64,000 nt of DNA from Nonomuraea polychroma (GTDB lineage: Bacteria > Actinomycetota > Actinomycetes > Streptosporangiales > Streptosporangiaceae). Of this stretch, positions 55,747 to 64,000 are shown in pieces. The stretch lies in contig NZ_SAUN01000001.1 of the NCBI RefSeq assembly GCF_004011505.1, positions 1,798,001 to 1,862,000 of the forward strand, in the 5' to 3' direction. Both the position numbers and the translations under genes were made by a program. Position 1 is the stretch's first letter. Every line of letters begins with the position of its first letter. The notes beneath the pieces were generated by a model. It was not told where the DNA came from. It ran no database searches and worked only from the letters and a program-made list of their open reading frames with translations.

Positions 55747-57545
55747 GTGCGACGCGAGGTCGCACGCTGTGAGTGGTTGCGTAGGGAGGAGGTCGGCATG
55801 GCGCCGATGACGTAACCCGGGCCAGTGTCCAAGGCCCGTCCCCTCCTCGACATGCGTCGCTGGTAACGGCGGGGTGTGAAGCTCGGGGAAGAAGCCCAAG
55901 ATCCCTCGTTCCATCCGGGGGCGACAGGCAAGGGGAAGACCGGACGGGTGAAGCTCACTGAACCCTCAACGATGCTCCGTGATGGCAAGCCTCGCCGATG
56001 GGAAGCAGTAGCGGGGTGCAGGACTGGCCGTTGAGAAGCGGCAGGTGCCGGTCGAAGACACCGAGTCGACCGGGAGGACACCACCGTCGCGGAGTAATGA
56101 GGGCGCCCACCTCGGTCGCATCTCATACGTGCGGAACGCGACAACCCCGTTGGGGTCCAGACCCATTGGTCAGGTCAGCCGACCGTAAGGAAGGCCCAGC
56201 TCCCCAGCGGGTGCAGGACGGCCCAAGAAGCTAACGCCGGCCGCCGAAAGGCAGCAGGAAACCGGGACACAGAATCGGCACCTCCGCCGAGTCCCGCATA
56301 ACTGGCCGGATACGGGCGGCTGCCCGGACCCGAAAGGGTGCTGACGTGGGCCGGGTGAGCCTGTGAAGAACTCGACCGAACAGGAACCGGAACCGATGGA
56401 CAAGTTAGACACCGCGACGGTCATACCCGCTGCCGATCTGGCTGCGACCAGCACCGCTGCGGTGAACGGACCGGAGGACACGCCGCTCGACTGGGATGCC
56501 ATCGACTGGCGGGACCAGGAAGAGTCAGTACGGCGACTGCGGCAGAGAATCTTTACGGCATCGCAGGCAGGGGACCTCAAAAGGGTCCGCAACTTGCAGA
56601 AACTGATGCTCCGTTCCTGGTCCAACACGCTGGTCAGCGTGCGACGGGTGACGGAGATCAACGCAGGACGCAAGACGGCCGGGATCGACGGTCAGGTCGT
56701 CCTGACCGCCTGGGGCAAAGCGGAACTGGCCCACCGGGTCCAGCACCGGGCAAGCCCAGGCACGGCCCGGCCCGTCAAGCGGATGTACATTCCCAAGCCA
56801 GGCGGCAAGAGACGCCCACTCGGCATTCCCGTGATCCTGGACCGGGTCGAGCAAGCCCGGGTCTCCCAGGCACTGGAGGAGTGGGAGGCGCGGTTCGAGC
56901 CGAAGTCGTACGGCTTTCGGCCCGGCCGCAGCTGTCAGGATGCGATCGCAGCGATCTACTGGACGGCCAAGGGCAGCAAGGCCCGCCGCCGGTGGGTCCT
57001 GGACGCGGACCTGGCAGCGGCGTTCGACCGCATCGACCACGACCACCTTCTCCAGCAACTGGGCACGTTCCCCGCGCGGGGAAAGATCGGGCAGTGGCTG
57101 CGAGCGGGTGTGGTCGAGGAAGGCCGGTTCACGCCGACCGAGGAGGGAACTCCTCAAGGCGGAGTGATCAGCCCCGTGCTCTTGAACATCGCCCTGCACG
57201 GGATGGAGATGGCTGCGGGAGTCCGGTACCGGCAGACCGGCCGTCGTGCCGGTGACACCATGCCGGGCTCCCCGCTGCTGGTGAGATACGCTGACGATCT
57301 TGTCGCCCCCTGCCATTCACGGGAACAGGCCGAGCAGGTCAAGGCCCGCCTTGCCGAGTGGCTGAGGCCGAAAGGACTGATCTTCAACGAGGACAAGACG
57401 CGCGTCGTCCACCTCGAAGAGGGCTGTGACTTCCTCGGTTTCACCATCCGCCGCTATCACGGCAAGCTGCTGATCAAGCCCAGCCGCGAGGCCGTCAGAC
57501 GGATCCGGAACAGGATGCGCGCCGAGGTGCGGTCCCTGCACGGGG
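55747..57545 (+). mobile_element. Truncated group II intron interrupting the IS701 transposase
   Basis: The 5' end GTGCG at 55747 follows the transposase codons for CQIG, and GTGYG is the group II boundary consensus. The 616 bases to 56362 would be the intron's structural domains before the reverse-transcriptase gene. The RT is cut short and no 3' domain V or VI or distal exon is seen, so splicing and mobility must be lost. Confidence 0.72.
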
Positions 57546-57613
57546 CCAACGCCGCGCCGCCCATGCGGTGGGCTCGTCGCGCCGCTCGATGGCCATGGGG
57601 ATCCCGATGCTGA
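56363..57613 (+). pseudogene. Group II intron reverse transcriptase, C-terminally truncated
   Basis: The frame has RT fingers and palm motifs: RPVKRMYIPKPGGKRRPLGI, FEPKSYGFRPGRSCQDAIAA, WVLDADLAAAFDRIDH, and the catalytic LVRYADDLVAPCHSREQAEQ. It continues through DFLGFTIRRYHGKLLIKPSR, then after about residue 393 becomes basic and unlike the family (APPMRWARRAARWPWGSRC). The maturase X and DNA-binding regions are missing. GTG at 56363 starts the frame; ATG at 56396 is possible. Confidence 0.85.
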
Positions 57614-57820
57614 CGGCTGGCCCTAGGACGATCATGCCCTTGTTGGCGACGCGCCAGATCAGGCCCTGCTCCTTGAGTTCCTTCATTGACCTGGTGATGA
57701 CGTGCGCGCCGACGCCGTAGGTCTCTTTCAGTACGGCGGTGTGGGGGAGTGGTTCCCCCGCCGGGTAGGTGCCGTCGAGGATTTGGTCCGGAGGTCGTGC
57801 AGGACCTCGGGATACCTCAC
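57560..57820 (-). pseudogene. GntR-family regulator remnant
   Basis: On the minus strand a GTG at 57820 gives VRYPEVLHDLRTK. A frame change near 57783 is then needed for ILDGTYPAGEPLPHTAVLKE, GVGAHVITRSMKELKEQGL and RVANKGMIVLGPAVSIGI. This is the GntR winged helix, cut at about 57560, where the intron fragment joins. GntR repressors of the KorSA type control integrative elements of pSAM2 class. Confidence 0.65.
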
Positions 57821-57977
57821 GACGGGCGCGGGCAGGAAGGCTCTGGTCGCACGTGTCCGACCTCAACCCCATGGTGCAGGCCTGGGGCAGCGATGGAACG
57901 TCGCGCCATCGGGCACGCCTAGCGCGAAGCCAAGGGGAGCGGCGCATTCCCGCAAGGGCCCCAGGGACTTGCCTCGG

Positions 57978-58295
57978 TTATACGGCGTCGTACAAGGGGA
58001 TGATCTCGCCGCTGTCCTTGGCCAGCACTGTCCGCACGTGCCAGCCGATGGCCGCCGCGTAGCGGCCGACCAGTTCCATGGTGGCCACATCGCCGCGCTC
58101 GATCTGCGAGACTCGGCCCTTGGTGACACCCATGCGTTCGGCTACCTCCGCCTGTGTCAGCCCCTCCCGCTTGCGCTGCTCGGCAAGCCGGTGGCCGACC
58201 ACGTAGGCGTCGATTTCACGACGCGCCTGCGCCCGCTCCTCCGGCGTGAACTGGGCCGCGACCGCTTCCCGGTCCCACTTGCTGTGTCCGCTCAC
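57978..58295 (-). CDS. XRE-family antitoxin (HigA-like)
   Basis: The 105-residue protein has an HTH_3 domain (REGLTQAEVAERMGVTKGRV, SQIERGDV, about residues 45-75) after a charged N-terminus. The GTG at 58295 overlaps the toxin stop by four bases, so it is translated with the toxin as in HigBA-type pairs. It would neutralise the toxin and repress the operon through the palindrome at 58668. Confidence 0.85.
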   Translation of the reverse strand: MSGHSKWDREAVAAQFTPEERAQARREIDAYVVGHRLAEQRKREGLTQAEVAERMGVTKGRVSQIERGDVATMELVGRYAAAIGWHVRTVLAKDSGEIIPLYDAV

Positions 58296-58660
58296 CGCTG
58301 CCCCTCTTCCGCTTCCCGTTCCTTCAAATACTGCTCGTAGCGCGCTTCCGCCCAGGGAATCCACTCGCGATACCAGCCTGACCAGTTACCGGACTTGTCG
58401 CCGCCGATCAGCAAGATCGCCTCACGCCACGGGTCGAACGCGAACAGGATGCGGATCTCGCTGCGCCCCGACGACCCTGGCCGCAACTCCTTCAGGTTGG
58501 CTACCTGAGCGCCTTTCAGGGTATCTACTAGGGGGCGCCCCAGAGCTGGGCCGGTCTCGGCGAGTAGGTCGACGGCCTCGGTGATCCGGAGCTGACTGGC
58601 CCGGTCGAGACCCTGGAACCAGTCCCAGAGTTCGTCGGTCTTGTTGATCTCCCACGCCAC
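58292..58660 (-). CDS. HigB/Gp49-like toxin
   Basis: The 122-residue protein starts MAWEINKTDELWDWFQGLDR, and contains LGRPLVDTLKGAQVANLKEL, the RelE-like strand EIRILFAFDPWREAILLIGG and a C-terminal helix YEQYLKEREAEE, all HigB/Gp49 features of a ribosome-associated mRNA interferase. The GTG start at 58660 follows AAGG directly, so spacing is poor. The toxin-first order and overlapping antitoxin define a HigBA-like module. Confidence 0.82.
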   Translation of the reverse strand: MAWEINKTDELWDWFQGLDRASQLRITEAVDLLAETGPALGRPLVDTLKGAQVANLKELRPGSSGRSEIRILFAFDPWREAILLIGGDKSGNWSGWYREWIPWAEARYEQYLKEREAEEGQR

Positions 58661-58667
58661 CCTTGAA

Positions 58668-58685
58668 GTATAGCTTTTCCTATAC
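58668..58685. promoter_or_regulatory. Perfect palindrome GTATAG-N6-CTATAC upstream of the toxin-antitoxin pair
   Basis: Six-base arms flank CTTTTC, 8 bases upstream of the toxin GTG, overlapping a likely -10 region. It fits autoregulation by the HTH antitoxin. Confidence 0.78.
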
Positions 58686-58740
58686 GTATCAGGGTAGCCA
58701 AAGCCTCGATAACGCGCCAGATCCAACCGTCGGAATGTGA

Positions 58741-58775
58741 AAGGCCCGGCACCCTCTTCGGGTCCGGGCCTTTTT
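58741..58775. terminator. Terminator of glnA
   Basis: AAGGCCCGG(C)ACCC pairs with GGGTCCGGGCCTT, with TTTTT at the plus-strand end and AAA/TTT runs on both sides. It works for the minus-strand glnA message. Confidence 0.88.
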
Positions 58776-58788
58776 CGATCAGATCGGA

Positions 58789-60213
58789 TCAGACGTCGTA
58801 GTAGAGCTCGAACTCGTGCGGGTGCGGACGCAGACGGATCGGGTCCACCTCGTTCTCCCGCTTGTACGAGATCCACGTCTCGATCAGGTCAGGCGTGAAC
58901 ACGCCGCCCTCGAGCAGGTAGTCGTGGTCCTCCTCCAGCGCGTTGAGCACGTCGGTGAGCGAGCCGGGCACCTGCGGGATGTTGCGGGCCTCCTCGGGCG
59001 GAAGCTCGTAGAGGTCCTTGTCGACCGGCTCCGGCGGCTCGATCTTGTTGCGGATGCCGTCGATGCCCGCCATCAGCATGGCCGAGAACGCGAAGTACGG
59101 GTTGCACGACGGGTCCGGCACGCGGAACTCGATGCGCTTGGCCTTCGGGTTGGAGCCGGTGATCGGGATGCGGACGCAGGCCGACCGGTTGCGCTGCGAG
59201 TAGACCAGGTTGACCGGCGCCTCGTAGCCCGGCACCAGACGGTGGTAGGAGTTGACCGTCGGGTTGGTGAAGGCCAGCAGCGACGGGGCGTGCTTGAGCA
59301 GGCCGCCGATGTAGTAGCGGGCCGTGTCCGACAGACCGGCGTAGCCGACCTCGTCGTAGAAGAGCGGCGAGCCGTCCTTCCACAGCGACTGGTGGCAGTG
59401 CATGCCCGAGCCGTTGTCGCCGAAGATCGGCTTCGGCATGAACGTCACCGTGTGGCCGTACTCGAGGGCCGTGCTCTTGATGACGTACTTGTAGAGCATC
59501 AGGTTGTCGGCGGTCTTGAGCAGCGTGCCGAACTTGAAGTCGATCTCCGCCTGACCGGCGGTGCCGACCTCGTGGTGCTGCATCTCGACATCGATGCCGC
59601 ACTCGATGAGGTTGCGCACCATCTCCGAGCGCAGGTCGGTGAAGTGGTCCATCGGCGGGACCGGGAAGTAGCCGCCCTTGTAGCGCGGCTTGTAGCCGAG
59701 GTTGCCGCCCTCGGTCGCCTTACCGGTGTTCCAGGCGCCCTCGATGGAGTCGATGTAGTAATAGCCGGCGTTCTGCTTCGTCTCGAAGCGCACGTCGTCG
59801 AAGATGTAGAACTCGGCTTCGGGACCGAAGTAGACCGTGTCGGCGATGCCCGTGCCCTTGAGGAATTCCTCCGCCTTGCGCGCCACGTTACGCGGGTCGC
59901 GGCTGTAGGCCTCACCGGTCAGCGGGTCGTGCACGAAGAAGTTGATGTTGAGCGTCTTGTGCTGGCGGAACGGGTCCACCACGGCACTCGACGGGTCGGG
60001 CAGCAGAAGCATGTCCGACTCGTGGATCGCTTGGAAGCCGCGGATCGACGAGCCGTCGAACATGAGCCCGTCGGTGAAGACGCTTCCGCTGAAGTTCTCT
60101 ACCGGGAAGGTGAAGTGATGCGTCGTCCCCGGCAGGTCGGTGAACCTGACATCGACGAACTGCACCCCTTCGTCACTGATGAACTTCAGGACGTCGTCGG
60201 CGGAGTTGAACAC
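58789..60213 (-). CDS. glnA1: Glutamine synthetase type I (adenylylation-controlled)
   Basis: The 474-residue enzyme joins ammonia to glutamate with ATP. It has [29 protein letters not shown] metal ligands ([15 protein letters not shown]), the glutamate flap region [20 protein letters not shown], and the adenylylation site [20 protein letters not shown] with Tyr present. GTG at 60213 has AGGGAGG seven bases before it and fits the MFxxADExxxFI start of actinobacterial GlnA. It has a full GlnR box upstream, its terminator downstream, and glnE is in the window. Confidence 0.97.
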   Translation of the reverse strand: MFNSADDVLKFISDEGVQFVDVRFTDLPGTTHHFTFPVENFSGSVFTDGLMFDGSSIRGFQAIHESDMLLLPDPSSAVVDPFRQHKTLNINFFVHDPLTGEAYSRDPRNVARKAEEFLKGTGIADTVYFGPEAEFYIFDDVRFETKQNAGYYYIDSIEGAWNTGKATEGGNLGYKPRYKGGYFPVPPMDHFTDLRSEMVRNLIECGIDVEMQHHEVGTAGQAEIDFKFGTLLKTADNLMLYKYVIKSTALEYGHTVTFMPKPIFGDNGSGMHCHQSLWKDGSPLFYDEVGYAGLSDTARYYIGGLLKHAPSLLAFTNPTVNSYHRLVPGYEAPVNLVYSQRNRSACVRIPITGSNPKAKRIEFRVPDPSCNPYFAFSAMLMAGIDGIRNKIEPPEPVDKDLYELPPEEARNIPQVPGSLTDVLNALEEDHDYLLEGGVFTPDLIETWISYKRENEVDPIRLRPHPHEFELYYDV

Positions 60214-60263
60214 TCTCGAACCTCCCTGGGGACTGGCCATCATGCCGACGCTAGGGCGTGGCG

Positions 60264-60301
60264 GTTTCCAGATGGTGTCTCGATTGTTTCGCACGTGTTA
60301 C
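60264..60301 (-). promoter_or_regulatory. Canonical two-site GlnR box upstream of glnA1
   Basis: Minus-strand GTAAC-N6-GAAAC-N6-GACAC-N6-GAAAC matches the actinobacterial GlnR consensus (gTnAC-n6-GaAAC twice) at every half. It lies 51 bases upstream of the glnA start. Confidence 0.9.
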
Positions 60302-60307
60302 GCAGCG

Positions 60308-61378
60308 TCAGGTGGGCTGAGCCGCCTGGCAGTCGGCGTCGGTCTCCGGCGTGTCGAGTTCGTAGGGGTCGACGGGCGTGCCGGTGACCGGCGATTCGTC
60401 CGGGGGCGAATCGCGGTAGACCGGGTGAATGTAGCCGTCCTCGACATCGCAGCGGGCCGGTGTCGGGCTCGCGCCGAAGCGCTCCAGCCAGAGGAACGGC
60501 AGACCCGGGGCGCGCTGCAGTCGCACCTCGCCGGTGGCGTGCGCGACGAGCCGGATCGTGGTCTGCGGCTGCCCGGGCCGGTGCACCGCGTACACGATCA
60601 GATGGTTCAGCTTCACCGTGACCCCGCGCACGCCGCCGTCCTTGAACGTGCCGAGCGTGACGCGCCCCTTCACCTTGATCACGTCGGTGGCGAGTTCGGC
60701 GGTTCCGGGCGCGAAGCTGTTCACGAGGTGGCGGGTGGAGGCGTCGGCGTCGTCCAGACCGTCGCGGAACCAGTCGCGCTGCTCATCGGCGAGCAGTTTC
60801 GCGAAGGCGTCCGGCTTGCCACCCAGGAGCGTCTTCCTGTCCAGGTAGGCCGCCGCCAGCAGCTCGCGCGTGCGCTCCAGGCCCTTGGCCACGTCCTTCT
60901 TCGACAGCCCGCCGAGCGCCTTGGCCTCGGGCATGACGAAACCGTCCACGCCCTCCGGCCAGTCCTCCGCCGGGGACCCCGCGAACGGCCCCGCCGGCTC
61001 CTCTTCCGCTGTCTTCTCGGGCTCCTCGGGCAGGGGAGCGGCTGCCACAGGGATGGTCTCCGCCGGTATCGCGCCTGAGGGGGTCAGCAGGTCGGGGCGG
61101 AGGGTGACGACCACGCCCGCGGCCGCGATCAGCGCCGTGATCGTGGCCATCGTCAGCCAGGCCCGCCCTATGCGGGGCCGGGGCCCGGCTAAGTGATCGG
61201 TCCGGCCGTCCGACAGGCGGTCGGCGTGGCCGGGCGTGCGTCCTGATCGGCTCCGGCGCCCCGTTCTGGCCCCCTTCTTGGCGGCGGTCCGCATCCTGCG
61301 CCGCTCCTCGGCGTCGATCTGCGCGACCAGCTCGTTGAAACGCTCATCAAGGTCATCCCCGTGTGGCATGGCGTACAT
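60308..61378 (-). CDS. Single-pass membrane protein of unknown function (356 aa)
   Basis: The protein has a basic N-terminus (residues about 20-65, R/K rich), one membrane helix (WLTMATITALIAAAGVVVTL, about 75-94) and a large extracellular region containing PEEPEKTAEEEPAGP and mixed alpha/beta sequence with two cysteines. ATG at 61378 follows GGAG by about eight bases. It is upstream of glnA in the same direction but separated by the GlnR box, and divergent from the RDD gene. No family was recognised. Confidence 0.72.
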   Translation of the reverse strand: MYAMPHGDDLDERFNELVAQIDAEERRRMRTAAKKGARTGRRSRSGRTPGHADRLSDGRTDHLAGPRPRIGRAWLTMATITALIAAAGVVVTLRPDLLTPSGAIPAETIPVAAAPLPEEPEKTAEEEPAGPFAGSPAEDWPEGVDGFVMPEAKALGGLSKKDVAKGLERTRELLAAAYLDRKTLLGGKPDAFAKLLADEQRDWFRDGLDDADASTRHLVNSFAPGTAELATDVIKVKGRVTLGTFKDGGVRGVTVKLNHLIVYAVHRPGQPQTTIRLVAHATGEVRLQRAPGLPFLWLERFGASPTPARCDVEDGYIHPVYRDSPPDESPVTGTPVDPYELDTPETDADCQAAQPT

Positions 61379-61446
61379 CGTGGCCGCTCCAAGACGCGGT
61401 TGGGTCACAATGCCGACCGCCGTGCCGGGCGGATACCGTTGAGGGC

Positions 61447-61908
61447 ATGAGCAGCAAGGAGCCTCGGTGGACGCAGACGTGGCTCGGCGGGGTCCGGGCC
61501 GCCGGCGTCGATCTCGGATACCCCGGGCAGCGCCTGGGCCTGCCCGAAGAGGGCAGCGGGTCGATCGCGGGGTGGGGCCGCAGGATCGGCGCGCTCGTCA
61601 TCGACTGGGTGATTTGCACGTGGGCGGTCGTGCAGCTGCTGCTGCGGATGAATCCGGCCGAGTCGCCGTGGGCGCCCATGGCCGTGTTCGCCGTGCAATA
61701 CCTGATCCTGGTCGGGTTCATGGGGCAGACGTTCGGGCACCGGCTGATGGGCATCAGGGTCGCCGCGATGGACGGTGGGATTCCCCGCTGGCTGCCTGTG
61801 CTGGTCCGCACCGTGCTGCTGTGCCTGGTGGTGCCCGCACTGATCTTCGACCGCGACCAGCGCGGCGTGCACGACCGCGCCTCCAACACCATGGTCGTAC
61901 GGATGTGA
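61447..61908 (+). CDS. RDD-family membrane protein
   Basis: The 153-residue protein has two or three hydrophobic helices and the RDD signature regions GWGRRIGALVIDWVIC and GHRLMGIRVAAMDGGIP. RDD proteins are small membrane proteins, some linked to ion transport. ATG at 61447 follows GAGGGC. A role is not assigned; it is divergent from the single-pass protein. Confidence 0.88.
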   Translation: MSSKEPRWTQTWLGGVRAAGVDLGYPGQRLGLPEEGSGSIAGWGRRIGALVIDWVICTWAVVQLLLRMNPAESPWAPMAVFAVQYLILVGFMGQTFGHRLMGIRVAAMDGGIPRWLPVLVRTVLLCLVVPALIFDRDQRGVHDRASNTMVVRM

Positions 61909-61959
61909 CCGATCAACCGGCGCGTCGGTGAGCCGAAGGAGCTCCTCCACGCTGTGGCG

Positions 61960-62000
61960 CTGAGTTTCCGGAGCAGCTGGCTGAGTTTCCAGAGCAGCTG
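61960..62000. repeat. Two 20-bp direct repeats after the RDD gene
   Basis: CTGAGTTTCCGGAGCAGCTG at 61960-61979 recurs at 61981-62000 with one change. They lie between two convergent genes. Confidence 0.75.
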
Positions 62001-62006
62001 AAGGCG

Positions 62007-62771
62007 CTAGGCTCGGGAGCAGCTGAAGATCACCGTGCCCGGGATGTGGCGGCCGCGGAGCGGGCTCCAGCCGCCCCACACCCGCTCGTGCCCCTCCGGC
62101 CACTCCGGCTCCAGCAGCCCCGTGATCGTCAGGCCGGAGGCCACCAGCAGGTTCACCCAGTCGGCCAGCGTCCGGTGGTGCTCGACGTACGTGACCGCGC
62201 CCCGTTCGTCGCGTTCCTCATAGGGCGACCGGTCGAAGTAGGACCGGTCGGAGGTCAGCCCACGCGGCCCCGGGTCGTCGGGGAACGCCCACCGGATCGG
62301 ATGGCTCACCGAGAACACGAACCGGCCGCCCGGCCTGAGCACCCTGCGTACCTCGCCGAACACGGCGAGCGGGTCGGCCACGAACGGCAACGCCCCGAAC
62401 GCCGAGCACGCCAGATCGAAGGTGGCGCCGGCGAACGGCAGCGACTCGGCGTCTGCCTGCACCACCGGCACGTGCAGCCCCGTCTCCAGATCGATGCGCT
62501 GAGCATGGCGCAGCTGCCGGTGCGACAGGTCGAACGCCGCCACCTCGGCCCCCTGCGTCACCAGCCAGCGCGCGCACTGCGCCGCACCGCAGCCGATCTC
62601 CAGCACGCGCCGCCCGCGCACCTCGCCGAGAAGATGCGCCTCGGCCTCGTCCACCCCTTCCGGACACCACACGAACCCGGTGTCACGCAGGAAGCCGCCG
62701 TGCTCGACCTGGTAGTCGTCGGCGTTGCCGTCCCACCAGCCCCGATTGGCCCGCGACGAAACGGACAGCAC
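62007..62771 (-). CDS. Class I SAM-dependent methyltransferase
   Basis: The 254-residue protein has motif I VLEIGCGAAQCARWL, then VAAFDLSHRQLRHAQ, VVQADAESLPFAGATFDLAC and LRPGGRFVFSVSHPIRW. A WWDGNADDYQ-type N-terminus precedes them. The substrate is unknown. It starts with GTG at 62771, overlapping the stop of the DUF4191 gene by one base, so the two form an operon. Confidence 0.88.
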   Translation of the reverse strand: MLSVSSRANRGWWDGNADDYQVEHGGFLRDTGFVWCPEGVDEAEAHLLGEVRGRRVLEIGCGAAQCARWLVTQGAEVAAFDLSHRQLRHAQRIDLETGLHVPVVQADAESLPFAGATFDLACSAFGALPFVADPLAVFGEVRRVLRPGGRFVFSVSHPIRWAFPDDPGPRGLTSDRSYFDRSPYEERDERGAVTYVEHHRTLADWVNLLVASGLTITGLLEPEWPEGHERVWGGWSPLRGRHIPGTVIFSCSRA

Positions 62772-63451
62772 TAGCGCATCTTCGGGCCGCGCGGGATGCG
62801 GGCACCCTTGGGCATCGGGCCCTTGGGCAGCGGCATGTTGCGCGGCAGCGAACGCAGGCGGTCCTTGACCTCGTTGACGGCGGGCTTCTTCAGGTTGCGG
62901 GGCAGCTTCATGAGGTGGCGCTGCAGCTTGCCGAGCGGCACCTGCCCCTCGCCGTCACCGCACTGGATGTCGTAGATCTCGATGCCCAGTGCGATCCGCG
63001 CGACCCGCTTCTTCTCGGCCGCCAGCATCTTCGCCACCCTGTTGCCCGGTCCCTCGGACACCAGCACGACACCCGGGTGACCGACCACGAGATGCACCAG
63101 GTCCTGGTCGCGGTTGACCGCGATGGCCGGGGTGACCTGCCAGTTGCCGCGCATGCCCTGCAACACCGCGGCCGCGGCGCCGGTCTGCCCGTGCAGGATC
63201 GAGTATTGCGCCCTCTGCGCGAGCTGGCCGAACACCACGAGGCCGACGGTGATCGCGGCCAGGATGCCGATGAAGATCGAATACCACAAATAGTCCGTGA
63301 CCAGGCCGATCACGACGACCACCGCCAGCGTGCCCACCGCCGAGAGGAAAACGGTCGGCATCCCCTTGGGGTTGGCCTGCTTGATGATCTGCGCGATCAT
63401 GCGGAGCTGCTTGATGCGCCCCGGCTTCTCTGGGTCCTCGGACTTTGCCAT
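62771..63451 (-). CDS. DUF4191-family membrane protein
   Basis: The 226-residue protein begins MAKSEDPEKPGRIKQLRMIA and has two adjacent hydrophobic helices (about 40-80, ending WYSIFIGILAAITVGLVVFG), followed by a soluble region with GNRVAKMLAAEKKRVARIAL. DUF4191 proteins are actinobacterial and unassigned; they are commonly near lipA and glnA in this phylum. No ribosome site is clear, so leaderless translation is possible. The stop overlaps the methyltransferase start. Confidence 0.9.
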   Translation of the reverse strand: MAKSEDPEKPGRIKQLRMIAQIIKQANPKGMPTVFLSAVGTLAVVVVIGLVTDYLWYSIFIGILAAITVGLVVFGQLAQRAQYSILHGQTGAAAAVLQGMRGNWQVTPAIAVNRDQDLVHLVVGHPGVVLVSEGPGNRVAKMLAAEKKRVARIALGIEIYDIQCGDGEGQVPLGKLQRHLMKLPRNLKKPAVNEVKDRLRSLPRNMPLPKGPMPKGARIPRGPKMR

Positions 63452-63506
63452 GCTCAGAAGGATACAAACCAAGTGGAGCAGTATGGAAAACGCGCCCCGG
63501 CCGTTT

Positions 63507-64000
63507 TCAGATCTTCACCTGGACCGAAAGCCGGGGGTCGGCCACGGAACGCGCCGCCTCGATCGTGTGCTCGCCCGCGACCGTGCGCCACCCGTCCTCC
63601 CACACCTGGAAGGCGCGCTCGGGCAGGAAGACCGTGGTGATCACCGTCTGCCCCGGCTCGGCCTCGACCACGTCGAACCCGGCCAGCCGCCGCTCGGCCC
63701 CGTCGGCCACGTAGAGCTGCACGACCTCGCGGCCCGGGCGATCGCCCGTGTTGGTGACGGCCACGGTGACGCTGGTGCCCTCGGCGGCGATGGAGTCGTA
63801 GGACCAGGTCGTGTAGCCCAGGCCGTGCCCGAACCAGAACGCCGGCTCCTTCCCCGACCGCTGCCAGGCCCGGTATCCGATGAGCACGCCCTCCTCGTAC
63901 GCCACCGCCCCGTCCACGGGCGTCACGCCGGCCACGGGAGCGTCCTGCAGACGGCGTGGCCACGTCGTCGGCAGCCGCCCGCCCGGCTCGGCGTCCCCGA
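63507..64000 (-). CDS. GH3 beta-glucosidase-type glycosidase, C-terminal part
   Basis: The open frame covers the GH3 C-terminal domain end (EPGGRLPTTWPRRLQD, then AYEEGVLIGYRAWQRSGKEP and FWFGHGLGYTTWSYD) and the fibronectin III-like domain (TNTGDRPGREVVQLYV, RLAGFDVVEAEPGQTV). The catalytic N-terminus lies beyond the window edge. Confidence 0.88.
   Translation of the reverse strand, partial: GDAEPGGRLPTTWPRRLQDAPVAGVTPVDGAVAYEEGVLIGYRAWQRSGKEPAFWFGHGLGYTTWSYDSIAAEGTSVTVAVTNTGDRPGREVVQLYVADGAERRLAGFDVVEAEPGQTVITTVFLPERAFQVWEDGWRTVAGEHTIEAARSVADPRLSVQVKI

Larger units (their letters stand above)
54758..58801. mobile_element. Remnant of an integrative element inserted at the 3' end of glnA
   Basis: Between the two glnA-end copies lie an integrase C-terminus, an IS701-type transposase half split by a truncated group II intron, a GntR scrap and a toxin-antitoxin pair. 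The content is typical of a decayed actinobacterial integrative element (integrase next to one att copy, GntR regulator, TA pair). Boundaries are inferred from the repeat; transfer genes are not present. Confidence 0.6.

Overview
The window is high-GC DNA with many GTG and TTG starts and actinobacterial gene families: a SARP-type regulator, a DUF4191 membrane protein, a terpene synthase, SigG-like sigma factors, and the set glnA1, glnE and a glnA2-type gene within 31 kb. It is most likely the chromosome of a filamentous actinomycete, perhaps a Streptosporangiales member. That placement is inferred from gene content and codon use; no rRNA or tRNA gene was seen.

Layout. 1-5.5 kb: a MocR regulator divergent from a trans-sulfuration-type PLP enzyme and a threonine dehydratase-like enzyme, then panB and an MFS transporter. 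5.5-8.4 kb: tandem repeats, a large palindromic operator, a DHA2-type efflux pump and its likely TetR repressor. 8.4-12.8 kb: a secreted beta-helix protein with a membrane tail, a decayed ABC/TetR locus, and a DUF885 protein divergent from a TetR regulator across a perfect palindrome. 13.5-20 kb: two SigG-like sigma factors around a double SnoaL protein, a MerR/SDR pair, an AlkC-like protein and an ArsR/SRPBCC operon. 20-31 kb: NAD synthase, a histidine kinase with an unusual SARP-receiver-LuxR fusion, an MFS/DUF5937 pair, an EF-hand protein translationally coupled to a terpene synthase, and a glnA2-type gene. 31-46.4 kb: secreted subtilase, P-loop protein, potassium channel, thioesterase, hydrolase, a kinase/WD40 chimera, a GATase, an HXXEE protein, glnE and neighbours. 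46.5-53.4 kb: a B3/4 protein, a deletion scar joining two half genes, and a catabolic-looking operon (FAD oxidoreductase, broken TPP enzyme, MHS symporter, racemase, LysR).

53.4-58.8 kb is the most rearranged part. A copy of the lysR 3' end lies beyond an M48 peptidase gene. A degraded integrative element follows, holding an integrase remnant, an IS701-type transposase interrupted by a truncated group II intron, a GntR remnant and a HigBA-like toxin-antitoxin pair. A degenerate copy of the glnA 3' end and terminator at its far edge suggests insertion at the 3' end of glnA. 58.8-64 kb is a core region: glnA1 with a canonical GlnR box, a membrane protein, an RDD protein, a methyltransferase, a DUF4191 protein and the C-terminal part of a GH3 glycosidase.

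Nitrogen metabolism is the best-linked theme. glnA1 keeps the adenylylation tyrosine and has a two-site GlnR box, glnE encodes the modifying enzyme, and the glnA2-type paralogue has Trp at the tyrosine position and a partial GlnR-like box. Several loci show one-base frameshifts or internal deletions, so gene decay is common outside the core segments.
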